Below are positions 1 to 13,824 of a DNA stretch of 64,000 nucleotides, piece after piece. The stretch covers positions 77,145,142-77,209,141 of the forward strand of contig CM049306.1 of assembly GCA_026874595.1 (NCBI GenBank), read 5' to 3'. The stretch comes from Sipunculus nudus (Eukaryota; Annelida; Sipuncula; Golfingiida; Sipunculidae). The translations under genes and the position numbers were made by a program. The stretch's first letter is position 1. Every line of letters starts with the position of its first letter. The notes beneath the pieces were generated by a model. That model worked only from the letters and a program-made list of their open reading frames with translations. It ran no database searches and had not been told where the DNA came from.

Positions 1-3000
1 GTCAATATCTTATGAGCAGCGTGTCAATGCCCTGTATGCAGTATCTCAGTACCCAATGAGCAGTGTGTCAATGCCCTGTAAGCAGTATCTCAGTACCCAA
101 TGAGCAGTGTGTCAATGCCCTTTGAGCAGTGTGTCAATGCCCTATGAGGGTTGTGCCAATGCCCTATGAGCAGTATGTTAATGCCCTATGAGCGTTGTGT
201 CAATGCCTTATGAGCAGTGTGTCAATATCCCATGAGCAGTGTCAATATCCTATGAGCAGTGTGCCAATTTCCTAAGAGCAGTGTGTCAGTGCAAATGAGC
301 AGTGTGTCAATATTCTATGAGCAGTGTGTCAATATCTCATGTGCAGTGTGTGTATATCCTATGAGCAGTGTGTCAATATCCTATGAGCAGTGTGTATATA
401 TCCTATGAACAGTCTGTCAATGTCCAATGAGCAGTGTATCAATATTCTATGAGCAGTGTGTCAATATCCAATTAGCTTTGTGTCAATATCCTATGAGCAG
501 TGTGTATATATCCTATGAGCAGTGTGTATATATCCTATGAGCAGTGTGTCAATGTCCAATGAGCAGTGTATTAATATTCTATGAGCAGTATGTCAATATC
601 CAATTAGCATGGTGTCACTATCCTATGAGCAGTGTGTCAATGTCCAATGAGCAGTGTATCAATATTCTATGAGCAGTGTGTCAATATCCAATTAGCTTAG
701 TGTCAATATCCTATGAGCAGTGTGTATATATCCTATGAGCAGTGTGTCAATGTCCAATGAGCAGTGTATTAATATTCTATGAGCAGTGTGTCAATATCCA
801 ATTAGCATGGTGTCAATATCCTATGAGCAGTGTGTCAATATCCTATGAGCAGTGTGTCAATGTCCAATGAGCAATGTGTCAAATTGCTAAAAGCAGTGTG
901 TCTATATCCTTTGAGCAGTGTTGCAGAAATTTACATACTGATTATGAGCCATTCAGACCTTGATCATCATAGCAGATCACAATAAGTTAGACTCGGTGTC
1001 CATTTCAAATACTTAAGGCGATATAATTTTTTTAATATATTCGGCAAGCCCTTATCTCTGTTTTATCTGCGAACAAATCAGGAAATGCTTAGTCATAGGG
1101 CTGCAAACATATGCACTTCTTAGAGAAAATATTTGATATCTGTGACAATTAACATAGATTCTCAAAAAAATATATGAAATCTACGGATAAATTTGTGTGT
1201 GAACGCCGAAACAGCAGTGTGTGAATGCACTATGAGCAGTGCGTAAATACCCTATGAGCAATGTGTGAATGCACTATGAGCGGTGTGTGAATGCACTGTG
1301 AGCAATATTTAAATGCCCTATGAGCAGTGTGTGAAAGCACAAGAGCAGTGTGTGAATGCCCTATGAGCAGAGTGTGACTGCCGAAACAGCAGTGTATAAA
1401 TGCACTATTAGCAGTGTATGAATGCCCTAAGAGCAGTGTGTGAATGCCCTATGATCAGTATGTGAATTCACTATGAGCAGTGTGTGAATGCTCAATGAGC
1501 AGTGTATGAATGCACCATGAGCAGTGTGTGAATGCACTATGAGCAGTTTGTGAATGTACTATGTGCAATGTGTGGATGCCCTATGAGCAGTGTGTCAATG
1601 CATTATAAGCAGTATGTGAATGCCCTATGAGAAGAATGTGAATGCCCTATAAGCAGTGTATGAATGCACTATGAGCAATATTTGAATGCTCTATGAGCAG
1701 AATGAGAATGCCCTATGAGCAGTGTGTGAATGCACTATGAGCAATGTGTGAATGCACTATGAGCAGTATGTGAATGCCCTTTGGGCAGTATATGAATGAA
1801 CCATTAGCAGTGTGTGAATACCCTATGAGCAATGTCCTTTGAGCAGTGTGTGAATGCATTATGAGCAGTATTTGAATACCCTATAAGCAGTTTGTGAATG
1901 CCCTATGAGCAGTGTATGAATGCACTATGAGCAATATTTGAATGCACTAGAGCAGTGTGTGAATGCCCTATGAGCAGTGTGTGAATGCACTATGAGCAGT
2001 ATGTCAATGCCCTATAAGCAGTGTGTGAATGCCCTATGAGCAGTGTGTAAATGCACTATGAGCAGTGTGTGAATGCACTATTAGCAGTATGTGAATGCAC
2101 TATGAGCAGTGTGTCAATATTCTATTTTAATGTAGCAGTGTGTTAATGCAGTATGAGCAATATGTGAATGTTCTTTGAGCAGTATTTGAATGCCCTAAGA
2201 GCAGTGTGTCAGTGCACTATGAGCAATGTGTGAATGCCCTATGAGCAGTATGTCAATGCCCTATGAGCAGTGTATCAATGCATTATGAGCAGTATATGAA
2301 TGCCCTATAAGCAGTATGTGAATGCCCTATGAGCAGTGTGTGAATGCACCATGAGCAATATTTGAATGCTCTATGAGCAGTGTGTGAATTCCCTATAAGC
2401 AGTGTGTGAATGCCGAAACAGCAGTGTATAAATGCACTATTAGCAGTGTATGAATGCCCTAAGAGCAGTGTGTGAATGCCCTATGATCAGTGTGTGAATG
2501 AATTATGAGCAGTGTGTGAATGCCCTATGAGCAGTATGTGAATTCACTATGAGCAGTGTGTGAATGCTCAATGAGCAGTGTATGAATGCACCATGTGCAG
2601 TGTGTGAATGCACTATGAGCAGTTTGTGAATGTACTATATGCAATGTGTGGATGCCCTATGAGCAGTGTGTCAATGCATTATAAGCAGTATGTAAATGCC
2701 CTATGAGAAGAATGTGAATGCCCTATAAGCAGTGTATGAATGCACTATGAGCAGTATGTGAATACCCTAAGGGCAGTGTGTGAATGCCCTATGCGCAGTG
2801 TGTGAATGCACTATGAGCAATGTGTAAATGCACTATGAGCAGTATGTGAATGCCCTTTGGGCAGTATATGAATGAACCATTAGCAGTGTGTGAATACCCT
2901 ATGAGCAATGTCCTTTGAGCAGTGTGTGAATGCATTATGAGCAGTATTTGAATACCCTATAAGCAGTTTGTGAATGCCCTATGAGCAGTGTATGAATGCA

Positions 3001-6000
3001 CTATGAGCAATATTTGAATGCACTAGAGCAGTGTGTGAATGCACTATGAGCAGTGTGTGAATGCACTATGAGCAGTATGTCAATGCCCTATAAGCAGTGT
3101 GTGAATGCCCTATGAGCAGTGTGTCAGTGCACTATGAGCAATGTGTGAATGCCCTATGAGCAGTATGTCAATGCCCTATGAGCAGTGTATCAATGCATTA
3201 TGAGCAGTATATGAATGCCCTATAAGCAGTATGTGAATGCCCTATGAGCAGTGTGTGAATGCACCATGAGCAATATTTGAATGCTCTATGAGCAGTGTGT
3301 GAATTCCCTATAAGCAGTGTGTGAATGCCGAAACAGCAGTGTATAAATGCACTATTAGCAGTGTATGAATGCCCTAAGAGCAGTGTGTGAATGCCCTATG
3401 ATCAGTGTGTGAATGAATTATGAGCAGTGTGTGAATGCCCTATGAGCAGTATGTGAATTCACTATGAGCAGTGTGTGAATGCTCAATGAGCAGTGTATGA
3501 ATGCACCATGAGCAGTGTGTGGATGCACTATGAGCAGTTTGTGAATGTACTATGTGCAATGTGTGGATGCCCTATGAGCAGTGTGTCAATGCATTATAAG
3601 CAGTATGTGAATGCCCTATGAGAAGAATGTGAATGCCCTATGAGCAGTGTATGAATGCACTATGAGCAATATTTGAATGCTCTATGAGCAGAATGAGAAT
3701 GCCGTATGAGCAGTGTGTGAATGCACTATGAGCAATGTGTGAATGCACTATGAGCAGTATGTGAATGCCCTTTGGGCAGTATATGAATGAACCATTAGCA
3801 GTGTGTGAATACCCTATGAGCAATGTGTTAATGCCCTTTGGTCAGTGTGTGAATGCATTATGAGCAGTATTTGAATGCCCTATAAGCAGTTTGTGAATGC
3901 CCTATGAGCAGTGTATGAATGCACTATGAGCAATATTTGAATGCACTAGAGCAGTGTGTGAATGCACTATGAGCAGTGTGTGAATGCACTATGAGCAGTA
4001 TGTCAATGCCCTATAAGCAGTGTGTGAATGCCCTATGAGCATTGTGTAAATGCACTATGAGCAGTATGTGAATGCACTATTAGCAGTATGTGAATGCACT
4101 ATGAGCAGTGTGTCAATATTCTATTTTAATGTAGCAGTGTGTTAATGCAGTATGAGCAATATGTGAATGTTCTTTGAGCAGTATTTGAATGCCCTAAGAG
4201 CAGTGTGTCAGTGCACTATGAGCAACGTGTGAATGCCCTATGAGCAGTATGTCAATACCCTATGAGCAGTGTATCAATGCATCATGAGCAGTATATGAAT
4301 GCCCTATTAGCAGTATGTGAATTCCCTATGAGCAGTATGTGAATACACTATGAGCAGTGTGTCAATATTCTATTTTAATGTAGCAGTGTGTTAATGCATT
4401 ATGAGCAATATGTGAATGTCCTTTGAGCAGTATTTGAAAGCCCTAAGAGCAGTGTGTCAGTGCACTATGAGCAATATTTGAAGACTCTATGAGCAGTGTG
4501 TGAATGCCCTATGAGCAGTGTATCAATGCATTATGAGCAGTATATGAATGCCCTATAAGCAGTATGTGAATGCCCTATGAGCAGTGTGTGAACGCACTAT
4601 GAGCAGTGTGTAAATGCACTATGAGCAGTATATGAATGCCCTATAAGCAGTATGTGAATGCCCTATGAGCCGTGTGTGAATGCACCATGATCAATATTTG
4701 AATGCTCTATGAGCAGTGTGTGAATACCCTATGAGCAGTGTATCAATGCATTATGAGTAGTATATGAATGCCCTATAAGCAGTATGTGAATGCCCTGTGA
4801 GCAGTGTGTGAATGAACTATGAGCAGTGTGTGAATGCCCTATAAGCAGTGTGTGAATGCCCTATGAGCAGTGTTTGAATGCACTATGAGCAGTGTGGGAA
4901 TGCACTATTAGCAGTATGTGAATGCACTATGAGCAGTGTGTCAATATTCTATTTTAATGTAGCAGTGTGTTAATGCATTATGAGCAATATGTGAATTTCC
5001 TTTGAGCAGTATTTGAATACCCTAAGAGCAGTGTGTCAGTGCACTATGAGCAATGTGTGAATGCCCTATGAGCAGTATGTCAATGCCCTATGAGCAGTGT
5101 ATCAATGCATTATGAGCAGTATATGAATGCCCTATGGGCAGTTTGTGAATGCCCTATGAGCAGTGTGTGAATGCACCATGAGCAATATTTAAATGCTCTA
5201 TGAGCAGTGTGTGAATGCCCTATGAGCAGTGTTTGAATGCACTATGAGCAGTATGTGAATGCCCTATAAGCAGTGTGTGAATGCCCCATGAGCAGTGTGT
5301 AAATGCACTATGAGCAGTGTGTGAATGCACTATTAGCAGTATGTGAATGCACTATGAGCAGTGTGTCAATATTCTATTTTAATGTAGCAGTGTGTTAATG
5401 CATTATGAGCAATATGTGAATGTCCTTTGAGCAGTATTTGAAAGCCCTAGGAGCAGTATGTCAGTGCACTATGAGCAATGTGTGAATGCCCTATGAGCAG
5501 TATGTCAATGCCCTAAGAGCAGTGTGTCAGTGCATTATGAGCAGCATATGAATGCCCTATAAGCAATATGTGAATGCCCTATGAGCAGTATGTGAATGCA
5601 CCATGAGCAATATTTGAATGCTCTATGAGCAGTGTGTGAATGCCCTATGAGCAGTGTTTGAATGCACTATGAGCAGTATGTGAATGCCCTGTAAGCAGTG
5701 TGTGAATGCACTATGAGCAGTGTGTGAATGCCCTATGAACAGTACTTAAATTCACTATGAGCAGTGTGTGGCTGCACTATGAGCAGTGTATGAATGCACC
5801 ATGAGCAGTATGTGAATGCCCTAAGAGCAATGTGTGAATGCCCTATGAGCAGTGTGTGAATGCACTATGAGCAGTGTATGAATGCACTATGAGCAGGGTG
5901 TGAATGCACTATGAGCAGTGTATGAATGCACCATGAGCAGTATGTGAATGCCATATGTGCAGTGTGTGAATGCCCCAAGAGCAGTGTGTAAATGCCTTAT

Positions 6001-6345
6001 TAGCAGTGTGTCAGTGCCCTATGAGCCGTGTGTCAGTGTCCTATGACCAGTGTGTCAATGGCCTGTAACTAAGCAGTGTGTCAATGCCCTATGAACAGTG
6101 TGCCAATGCCCTATGAGCGTTGTGTCAATGCCATATGGGCATAGTGTCAATATCCTATAAGCAATGTGCCAATTCCCTTTGAGCAGTGTTTCAATATTCT
6201 ATTTCTATGTAGCAGTGTTTGATTACACTATGGGCAGTATGTGAATGCCCTATGAGCATTGTATGAATGCCCTATGTGCAGTGTGTTAATGCCCCTTGAG
6301 CAGTGTGTGAATGAACTTTGAGCAGGGTGTTTATTCACCCACTGC
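1..6345. repeat. Degenerate 22-bp minisatellite array with longer-range duplications
   Basis: The unit is about 22 bp, of the form CTATGAGCAGTGTGTGAATG plus two bases, repeated with frequent substitutions over the whole stretch. It starts before the left edge. Bases 1-905 favour a GTGTCAATATCC variant; later units favour GTGAATGCAC or GTGAATGCCC. Marker variants recur in blocks: CCGAAACAGCAGTGTATAAA occurs near 1381, 2413 and 3328, and a TATTCTATTTTAATGTAGCA variant recurs near 2115, 4115, 4367, 4945 and 5373, so multi-unit segments were duplicated. A stretch at about 906-1205 is not repetitive. At 6330-6360 the last unit appears inverted. Short ORFs in the array come only from the repeat and should not be called genes. 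Confidence 0.97.
906..1205. other. Non-repetitive island inside the 22-bp array
   Basis: About 300 bp of ordinary AT-rich sequence interrupts the array. I read both strands and found no lipoxygenase-like exon here, although the missing 3' exons of the adjacent gene would lie in this direction. Confidence 0.6.
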
Positions 6346-6723
6346 TCAAAGGGCATTCGCACACGTCTCATATTGGGTTACCGATGACTAGCAATGGGGC
6401 ATTCGCACAGGCATTTTCCTGTAATGAGCTCAAAGTGGTCACACAACTTCACTTTGTATGTTCAGGAAAACTCATTATAAGTGTGCAAAAACATGTACAG
6501 GTGTGTTTGTGTAATGGTGTGTGTGATAATGTGTGCATGTGTGTTGACGTGTGTGTTAGTGTGGCAACGAATAATTGTCTATTGGATAATAAACGCAGTA
6601 AAATATTGGTTTCTCTGTTTATATTCAGCGAGTTTACATTTTTAGTTTCTCAAAAAGGTGACATTCACATTCAACATAGGCCTATTATTCCCTCATTTGA
6701 TAATAAAACATTACATGGCATAC
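6346..6723. other. Region between lipoxygenase exon 13 and the minisatellite
   Basis: This is intron sequence of the lipoxygenase, with a GT/TG-rich patch at 6490-6560. The 161-codon plus-strand ORF across it runs into the antisense of exon 13 and starts in an inverted minisatellite unit; I regard it as a chance frame. Confidence 0.6.
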
Positions 6724-6897
6724 TTTTGATTTGGGCGGACTTCCACTGCACATGGATGGGTAATTCTGGGGATATCCAGCTTCGTCATAAACCCCGAAGT
6801 TGACAGCGGCGTGCTGGACACTGCAAGTGAAGATGATGCACGTGCACACCAGTACAATGTCGTCTATCGTCTCAAATCTCCCGTCATTTGGGAATCC
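6724..6897 (-). CDS. Lipoxygenase exon 13: second iron-ligand motif
   Basis: The 58-codon exon reads GFPNDGRFETIDDIVLV, then CTCIIFTCSVQHAAVNFGVY, then DEAGYPQNYPSMCSGSPPKS. The QHAAVN core supplies a His and an Asn iron ligand, both conserved. The acceptor is TTTACAAG and the donor GTATGC. No further lipoxygenase exon is visible to its left. Confidence 0.93.
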
Positions 6898-7212
6898 CTT
6901 GTAAATATAATTGGGAAATTAAAGTGAGTGTTAAAATATAAAAATGGAACATGTTCACATCAAATTCATTATTGTGCGCTCACATTTGCAATAAGGTAAG
7001 ATCGAATGAGATATGTCCCCGGAACTGTATTTTTTAATTGGTCATTAAGAAACTTTCAGAGGTAGTAAATCACGAATTCCACATTCATGATTACTGAATT
7101 AAATTGTTTGCAATAACAAAATTTTTTTCTCAAATTCTCAATGTTTGTGAGTTATTCTGATTTGAATATTTAAAGTGCTACAAAAGTATCGAAGGTTTCG
7201 TGGATCTTAATG

Positions 7213-7292
<80 letters not shown>

Positions 7293-10200
7293 CTGAGTAT
7301 TAGACGAGTTGAAACATTTTATTACTACTCTTACTTCACGCCTAAGGTATAAATTGTGTTTACACTCCCACGATCGTCAGGTAACTCGCCTGAGTGTATA
7401 CGCCATCTTTACGGAGTGTATACACCATCTTTACGGAATGTAAACACCATCTTTACGGAATGTATACACCATCTTTACGGACAGTATACACCATCTTTAC
7501 GGAGTGTATACACCATCTTTACGGAGTGTATACACCATCTTTACCCGTTAAAACTCAAGAGTTGTATCAAAATGCTTCAACGTATTAAATACTCAGTAAA
7601 CATGTTCTACTCAGCTGTATTGAACACTTTTACAAATCGACTATATTACGTAAACACTACAGGGTGATTTATGGTCTGTGTGTGCACCGTATGCCAAGCC
7701 GGTGCGCAAAAAGTCCTGTTTCCCTCCCCATTCTGTTAATCCTGGCTTTGTTATTGTTATAACAAAGATATTGTTATTTATCAACATGTAGCAAGCTTTT
7801 CAAACAAGGAAAGAGGGACACTATGTAACACTATGTAATCCAGTATTTTTTCTCGATTGTCAAAATCGGTCAGGGGAAGGTGATGGCATCTCGGGCTTCA
7901 TAATGTTATATATTATCCTTTAGCCCCCCCCCCCCCCCAAATATGGTTCTCGGGCATTTAACCCCCCCCCTACCCTCACTACCCCCCCTCCCCCCCCCCC
8001 TCTCCCGGCGCAACAAAAATGTTTATTTTAATTTTCATCTTACGAGACAATACAGTAACACAATTTTGATAAGATTTCCTTTCTTAAGAAGTGCCTTTAC
8101 TTCTTAAGCAAAAAAGTTCTGTTATTTTCATGCTTTCTCTGATCATATGACATTTTTATCGAAGCATACAAAAGAGGTAAAACAAAATCGCCCGCCCGCA
8201 CTTTGCCTGAGAAAAATCCCTTTTTTAAGGCCTTATTTAAAAACAAGTAGCAAGCTTTTTAAACAAGAAGAAAAAAAAGTGACTTTATGTATCCCAGAAC
8301 GATTTCTTGGTTGTCAAAATCAGTCAGGGGAAGCTAGGGGACGGCATCACGGGCTTCATAATGTCATAAGGGGCGGATCCAGGATTTAGGAAAGGGGGGG
8401 GGGGGGGGGTTCCAACCCAGGAGGACTAATGAAAACCCTAAAAAAAGGTCCCCAGGTCTGGAAAAGGACGGGGGTCCAGGCCGCGAAATTTTGTCCGAAA
8501 GCCTTAAAAAACGTTGTTTCTGATGAAAAAGGGGATCCGCTTCTGATTATACATTACCCTTAACAACCGATTAATTAATATTTTTGTTTGCTTACCTTTC
8601 TTCTCTCTTAGTATAACTTCTAAGGGTCTTTTTATGGATTTGTGTGTATGTGTGTGTTTGATTAGAAGAAAAGCACTGCATGTCTGATTGCTTTTGTTAT
8701 AATCCATACATCCTTTTTGGACAAGCGTGAAAAAAAGGAGGGCATACGTTCGAACACATAATAAGGCGATTTGCCATTAAAACAAATAGACATATAAGCA
8801 CAGACAATATTCAGTCTACTTCTGCACGCGGAGTTATTTTCGCCGATTTATAGTTCAGATGACTGTAAAACATCTCAGATTTAACCCTCAGGTATTGTCC
8901 GTCGTTGCCTCTGGCAATTTCAAAAGCGCTCCGTGGTCTATTTGACTACCCATCCGCCTTTAGAACATGGTTAACTCTTCCTTAGAGTAATTAAAATTAA
9001 ATGTTTTAATTGTCGTCCTACATTGACGCTACGTTACCTTATGCCTGCAAAACAATATTTTCCTCGTAACTGTTTATGCAAATCAAAAAGTATCAACACT
9101 TTATATATAAAATGTTTTTTTAATATGCATGTATATATTTTCACAATTAGGCCACAATAACTTTATATGCATCACCTAGATGACCCTTAGTAGTGTTTAA
9201 AATTATGCTGAGTGTTCTAGTGTATGGGAGAAATAATCTCGTTTTTGTTATAAACAGATCCGACAAAACTATGACGTAATCACATCTGTACATGAACGAT
9301 ATTTTAAATCATGCCGTTACCTTAAGGCCAACCCCATTCTGAGACAACGGTCTGGTAAGTTCCTCCGCCCACGCCTGCAACTCGTAATCGTCGGCAATGG
9401 CTTTTGGATCGGCTGCAAAATAAGAATATGATTAACGGGACCTTTTCCGTTACAAATTATTACTTATCTGACATTTTCCTAGCGTTTTTCACTTTTTCAC
9501 ATTTCCGACAGCCATGGCATAGCAACCGGGGACGCGCTTTCTGATTGGTTGATATGTTTACTTAAGGATTCTTCAGATGGTGACACCGCTGACGTAACAA
9601 CGGATCAACCAATCACGCATGGACTACAAATTTAGCCCAAATCCGATGTGCCATGGCTGTCGTACCTAACGACGGGTGCTTCTTGTCTGCCTTTCTCAAA
9701 TAATAAGTTATCATATTAAGGATCATATAGTGTGAAAAACGCTAAGTAAATACCAGGTTATAATAGTTATATGGAAATAACCGGAAAAGTAACAAATTTA
9801 ACCGAAATCTACACTAATAGCAATTCAAGCTCACACAATCCGCAGAATCGGACTCACAGGAGCACGAATCGGTTGGTTAGGGTTTGTGTGCGTCACAATC
9901 TGTCACCCACAATGCCCCAGGACTTTTAAATATACCAGCGGCGTAGTTGTAAATGTAGGGAACTTAGAAATGTAGTTTGTTCAAATATGTTGGACAAGAA
10001 TTGTTTAAAGGCAAACTGCATAAACATTGGTGTTTTTGTGGCATGACTTCACGGAATAAGTAATGTTTTTTAAACATGTGAAATCTAAACAGGTGTTTCC
10101 TTGAAATGCAATAATTTTTTATTTTGAAGTTTGGCAGCCGAGACAAGTAGGCCCGGTCGTCTCAAACTGCCGAATTGGAAGATTTTCGTCTGAAAATAAA

Positions 10201-11042
10201 TGACCTCTGTCGTTACTCACTGTAGTATATGCTGACAATACCAGCGACGTATTTCTGTATTGCGTTGTAGTACAACATGGCGTCATCTCGGTAACCGTAG
10301 TGCGGCAGAACATCCTCTGACAGCACCTGCAATTAAAGTACAGTGGAATCTGTCTGAAAGACCACCTAACTAATAAGAACACCTGTGTATTAAGACCACC
10401 CTTGAGTGAACCGCAAACATTCACATTGGACATAACGGATCTGTAAAATACGACCGTCTGTTAATTAAGACCACTTCTAGCCAGTCCGTCGGGTGGTCTT
10501 ATTACACAAGTTTTACTGTACATTATTAAACTGTTTTGTGTAATGTTATAGTAAGGTGTCTGATATGTTTAAGGGTAAATAAAAATTATGCATTATACTT
10601 TCTCACCCACTATTGAAAGACTTTAGCTTTACCTTGAAAGAATATCATTAATAAAGCTATATATTAACAGTCTAATATTATACTTTACTCCGTATTTTAC
10701 GTACCCCGCGCTCTTTCAGACAGTTCGGCAGAGTCCCCTCCACGTCCAGTCTCCACGTTACAAATCTTAAATGGAAAAAACACATTTTTCACTTTCATTT
10801 TATGAATACTGTAAAAACATTAAAAGACAAAACGATAGAATGCTTAAAGTAAACAGTAACTCATGTATCAGATATGTATTAAAACTATAAAAACTATTTA
10901 AAAGTTTTTTTTGTGGTATGTTATTCTTAACTCTTATCTTAGGAATAATGTAAATGAAATAAAAGGCTTATAAAGGATTGCTTTATATCATTCCTGTAAA
11001 ATTTTATCTATATAAGAAATTATCTTATATATATAAACATGT

Positions 11043-11108
<66 letters not shown>

Positions 11109-13764
11109 CACTGAGATATTTTCATACATTACTTTTAGAATCTTCCTTCCTCAAAAACCATTAATATAATAACTTAAGTTCAGATTTATTAGTATATACA
11201 GTATATAATCGATGATGTACTTGACAGTTTCCAAGAGGCATAATTAAAATTATTATAAGTCATATAACTACTGTCTACATTTGTGTTCCATACGACATGT
11301 GTATGATGTTCATGGTCATTCAAAATGATTTATAACCGATCTATTATTGCTGGTCCATCAAGGTGAAAAGCTTGATACATTTTATAATACTTATTTTTCA
11401 TATTTTTTATTTCCAATTTATAAATCTTATTTTCTATACAGTTAAGGGGGCGGGGTGATTACATTGATCAACCACCCCTAGAGTACCTTCTAAAAACATG
11501 GGGGATAATAATCCCCGCCATCAACTCCCAATCCCAATATGGGGAGATTATATACTGACGCCCCTGTGGCAAGAGGACGTGTTTCGGTCAAGTTTAGAGC
11601 GAACCCACGCCCAATTTATGGTATGATTAAGGCGCTCATACGGGTGAAGTATGTTTGAGTGCAAGATGTAACCATGCCACAATTTCTAACGAATACATAT
11701 AATAACAAATATGTAGATAAACAATATTAACTCTAACAGTGATAAGTATTGTAAGTAATATATCCTTAACAACCGGACTTGCCCTACGATGGATCACATT
11801 GTTTTGTTTAAATATAAAACCTCTTAGCAGCTCATGTGTCACAGTCAGAACCGTATGAATACTTGAATAAGTACGTGTGTTCTAAGCTGTACGTTACAAA
11901 GTTTTGAAAACTTATTCCGTATTACATGTTGCTTACAAGGATCATCATCATGTAAAATAAGCTGAACGCTATAACAATTAATTCTGAACATACAAACCTT
12001 TGTCTGAGGAGTTCATAAAAACCATCCCTGCCTACTGCGAAGACCGCCTCCACCCAACCATCATCGGCAAGAAGTTCCCCTAAACCTAACCTACAGAAAA
12101 ACAAGGATAAACACGGTGTTCGGTTATTCCGGTTGGCACCCACAGCTTTTACGACCCCGCTTTTTAATTTTAAAATTTTAGTTCATAAAAACCATCCTTG
12201 CCTACTGCGAAGACCGCCTCCACCCAACCATCATCGGCAAGAAGTTCCCCTAAACCTAACCTATAGAAAAACAAGGATAAACACGGTGTTCGGTTATTCC
12301 GGTTGGCACCCACAGCTTTTACGACCCCGCTTTTTAATTTTAAAATTTTAGTTCATAAAAACCATCCTTGCCTACTGCGAAGACCGCCTCCACCCAACCA
12401 TCATCGGCAAGAAGTTCCCCTAAACCTAACCTATAGAAAAACAAGGATAAACACGGTGTTCGGTTATTCCGGTTGGCACCCACAGCTTTTACGACCCCGC
12501 TTTTTAATTTTAAAATTTTAGTTCATAAAAACCATCCTTGCCTACTGCGAAGACCGCCTCCACCCAACCATCATCGGCAAGAAGTTCCCCTAAACCTAAC
12601 CTATAGAAAAACAAGGATAAACACGGTGTTCGGTTATTCCGGTTGGCATCCACAGCTTTTACGACCCCGCTTTTTAATTTTAAAATTTTAGTTCATAAAA
12701 ACCATCCTTGCCTACTGCGAAGACCGCCTCCACCCAACCATCATCGGCAAGAAGTTCCCCTACAGCTAACCTACAGAAAAACAAGGATAAACACGGTGTT
12801 CGGTTATTCCGGTTGGCACCCACAGGTTACGACCGGTTACGACCCCGCTTTTTACAGCCCATAGTATAAAATTTCGACCAGCAAACAAAAGCTGTCCTGG
12901 CGTTGGGACAGGTCGGCGCTGCGAAAATGGTCCTCTCAGGCAACCTCCGCGCAGAATAAGGTCTATTGTGCAAAAAGAAAAAAAAAAACCCTCACGGCAG
13001 TGACGGATTTTTAAGTGTTTGACCTGATATTTGACCCAGTCACCGCCTCACTCGGATGATCAGTATAAGTAAAATAACATGTGACTCTCGATCCCTTGGA
13101 AGTCATGTCTTTTGTCAGCATGCAATAATGGTTAATTCCCCAATTCATGCAGGTAATCCTTTTGCATAATCATCGTGCATTTCTTTCTTCAACAATTCTG
13201 GAACCAGTTGTATCGCGTAAACTATCCAAGGAAGCACGTGCGTAAGTTCTGTTAATATTTATAATACCGCTTCACAGATATATTACCTCGCAAAAAAGAC
13301 CCACGGGTTTATCAATATACAAAATATGCTTCACAGACAAATACCTTTTGTTAGCTAAATCTGGAATGGATGTTGTTGAAGCATAATCTTTACTTGATCC
13401 ATTAATCTACGCTTCTCAGGCGAAATGGCGCAAAAGCGTGCTGTGCGTACAAATGTGTGCATGAGATCTACCCTGGACTCTCATAGACAGATCTCATGTC
13501 AACCTCCGCATAGTGTCAAGATCTATTGAAACGATGACCTAGGACCCTGTAGGCGATCGTTCGACCAACACTGAACTTCAGCGGCCTTGACTGACATTGA
13601 CCGAGGTTGTCGGGGAAACCACTGTATAGATTCCCAGAATAAACATACGGTTATCAGTTGTGGATCCAGGAATTCGAGAAGGGGGCCGCTAAAAGTGGGT
13701 TGGCAGTTGATGTTTATTGTGAAAATGAAAACTAAATTATGCATTTAATTTTTCGTTTTGTAAA

Positions 13765-13824
<60 letters not shown>

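Noticed and set aside
3638-3823. Minus-strand 61-codon ORF with repeated HS-IAHSAF
   Set aside because: Translation of the 22-bp minisatellite only.
1-6345. CRISPR-like array
   Set aside because: Units are contiguous, degenerate and without spacers, in an animal genome with introns.
6318-6803. 161-codon plus-strand ORF
   Set aside because: It begins in an inverted minisatellite unit and overlaps the antisense of the well-supported lipoxygenase exon 13.
10119-10433. 104-codon minus-strand ORF over lipoxygenase exon 11
   Set aside because: It is in a different frame from the exon, whose true frame reads VLSEDVLPHYGYRDDAMLYY with proper splice sites.
12133-12864. Four 72-73 codon plus-strand ORFs starting MAPTAFTTPLF or MASTAFTTPLF
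   Set aside because: They are the antisense of the 170-bp repeat of lipoxygenase exon 9; the real coding frame is on the minus strand.
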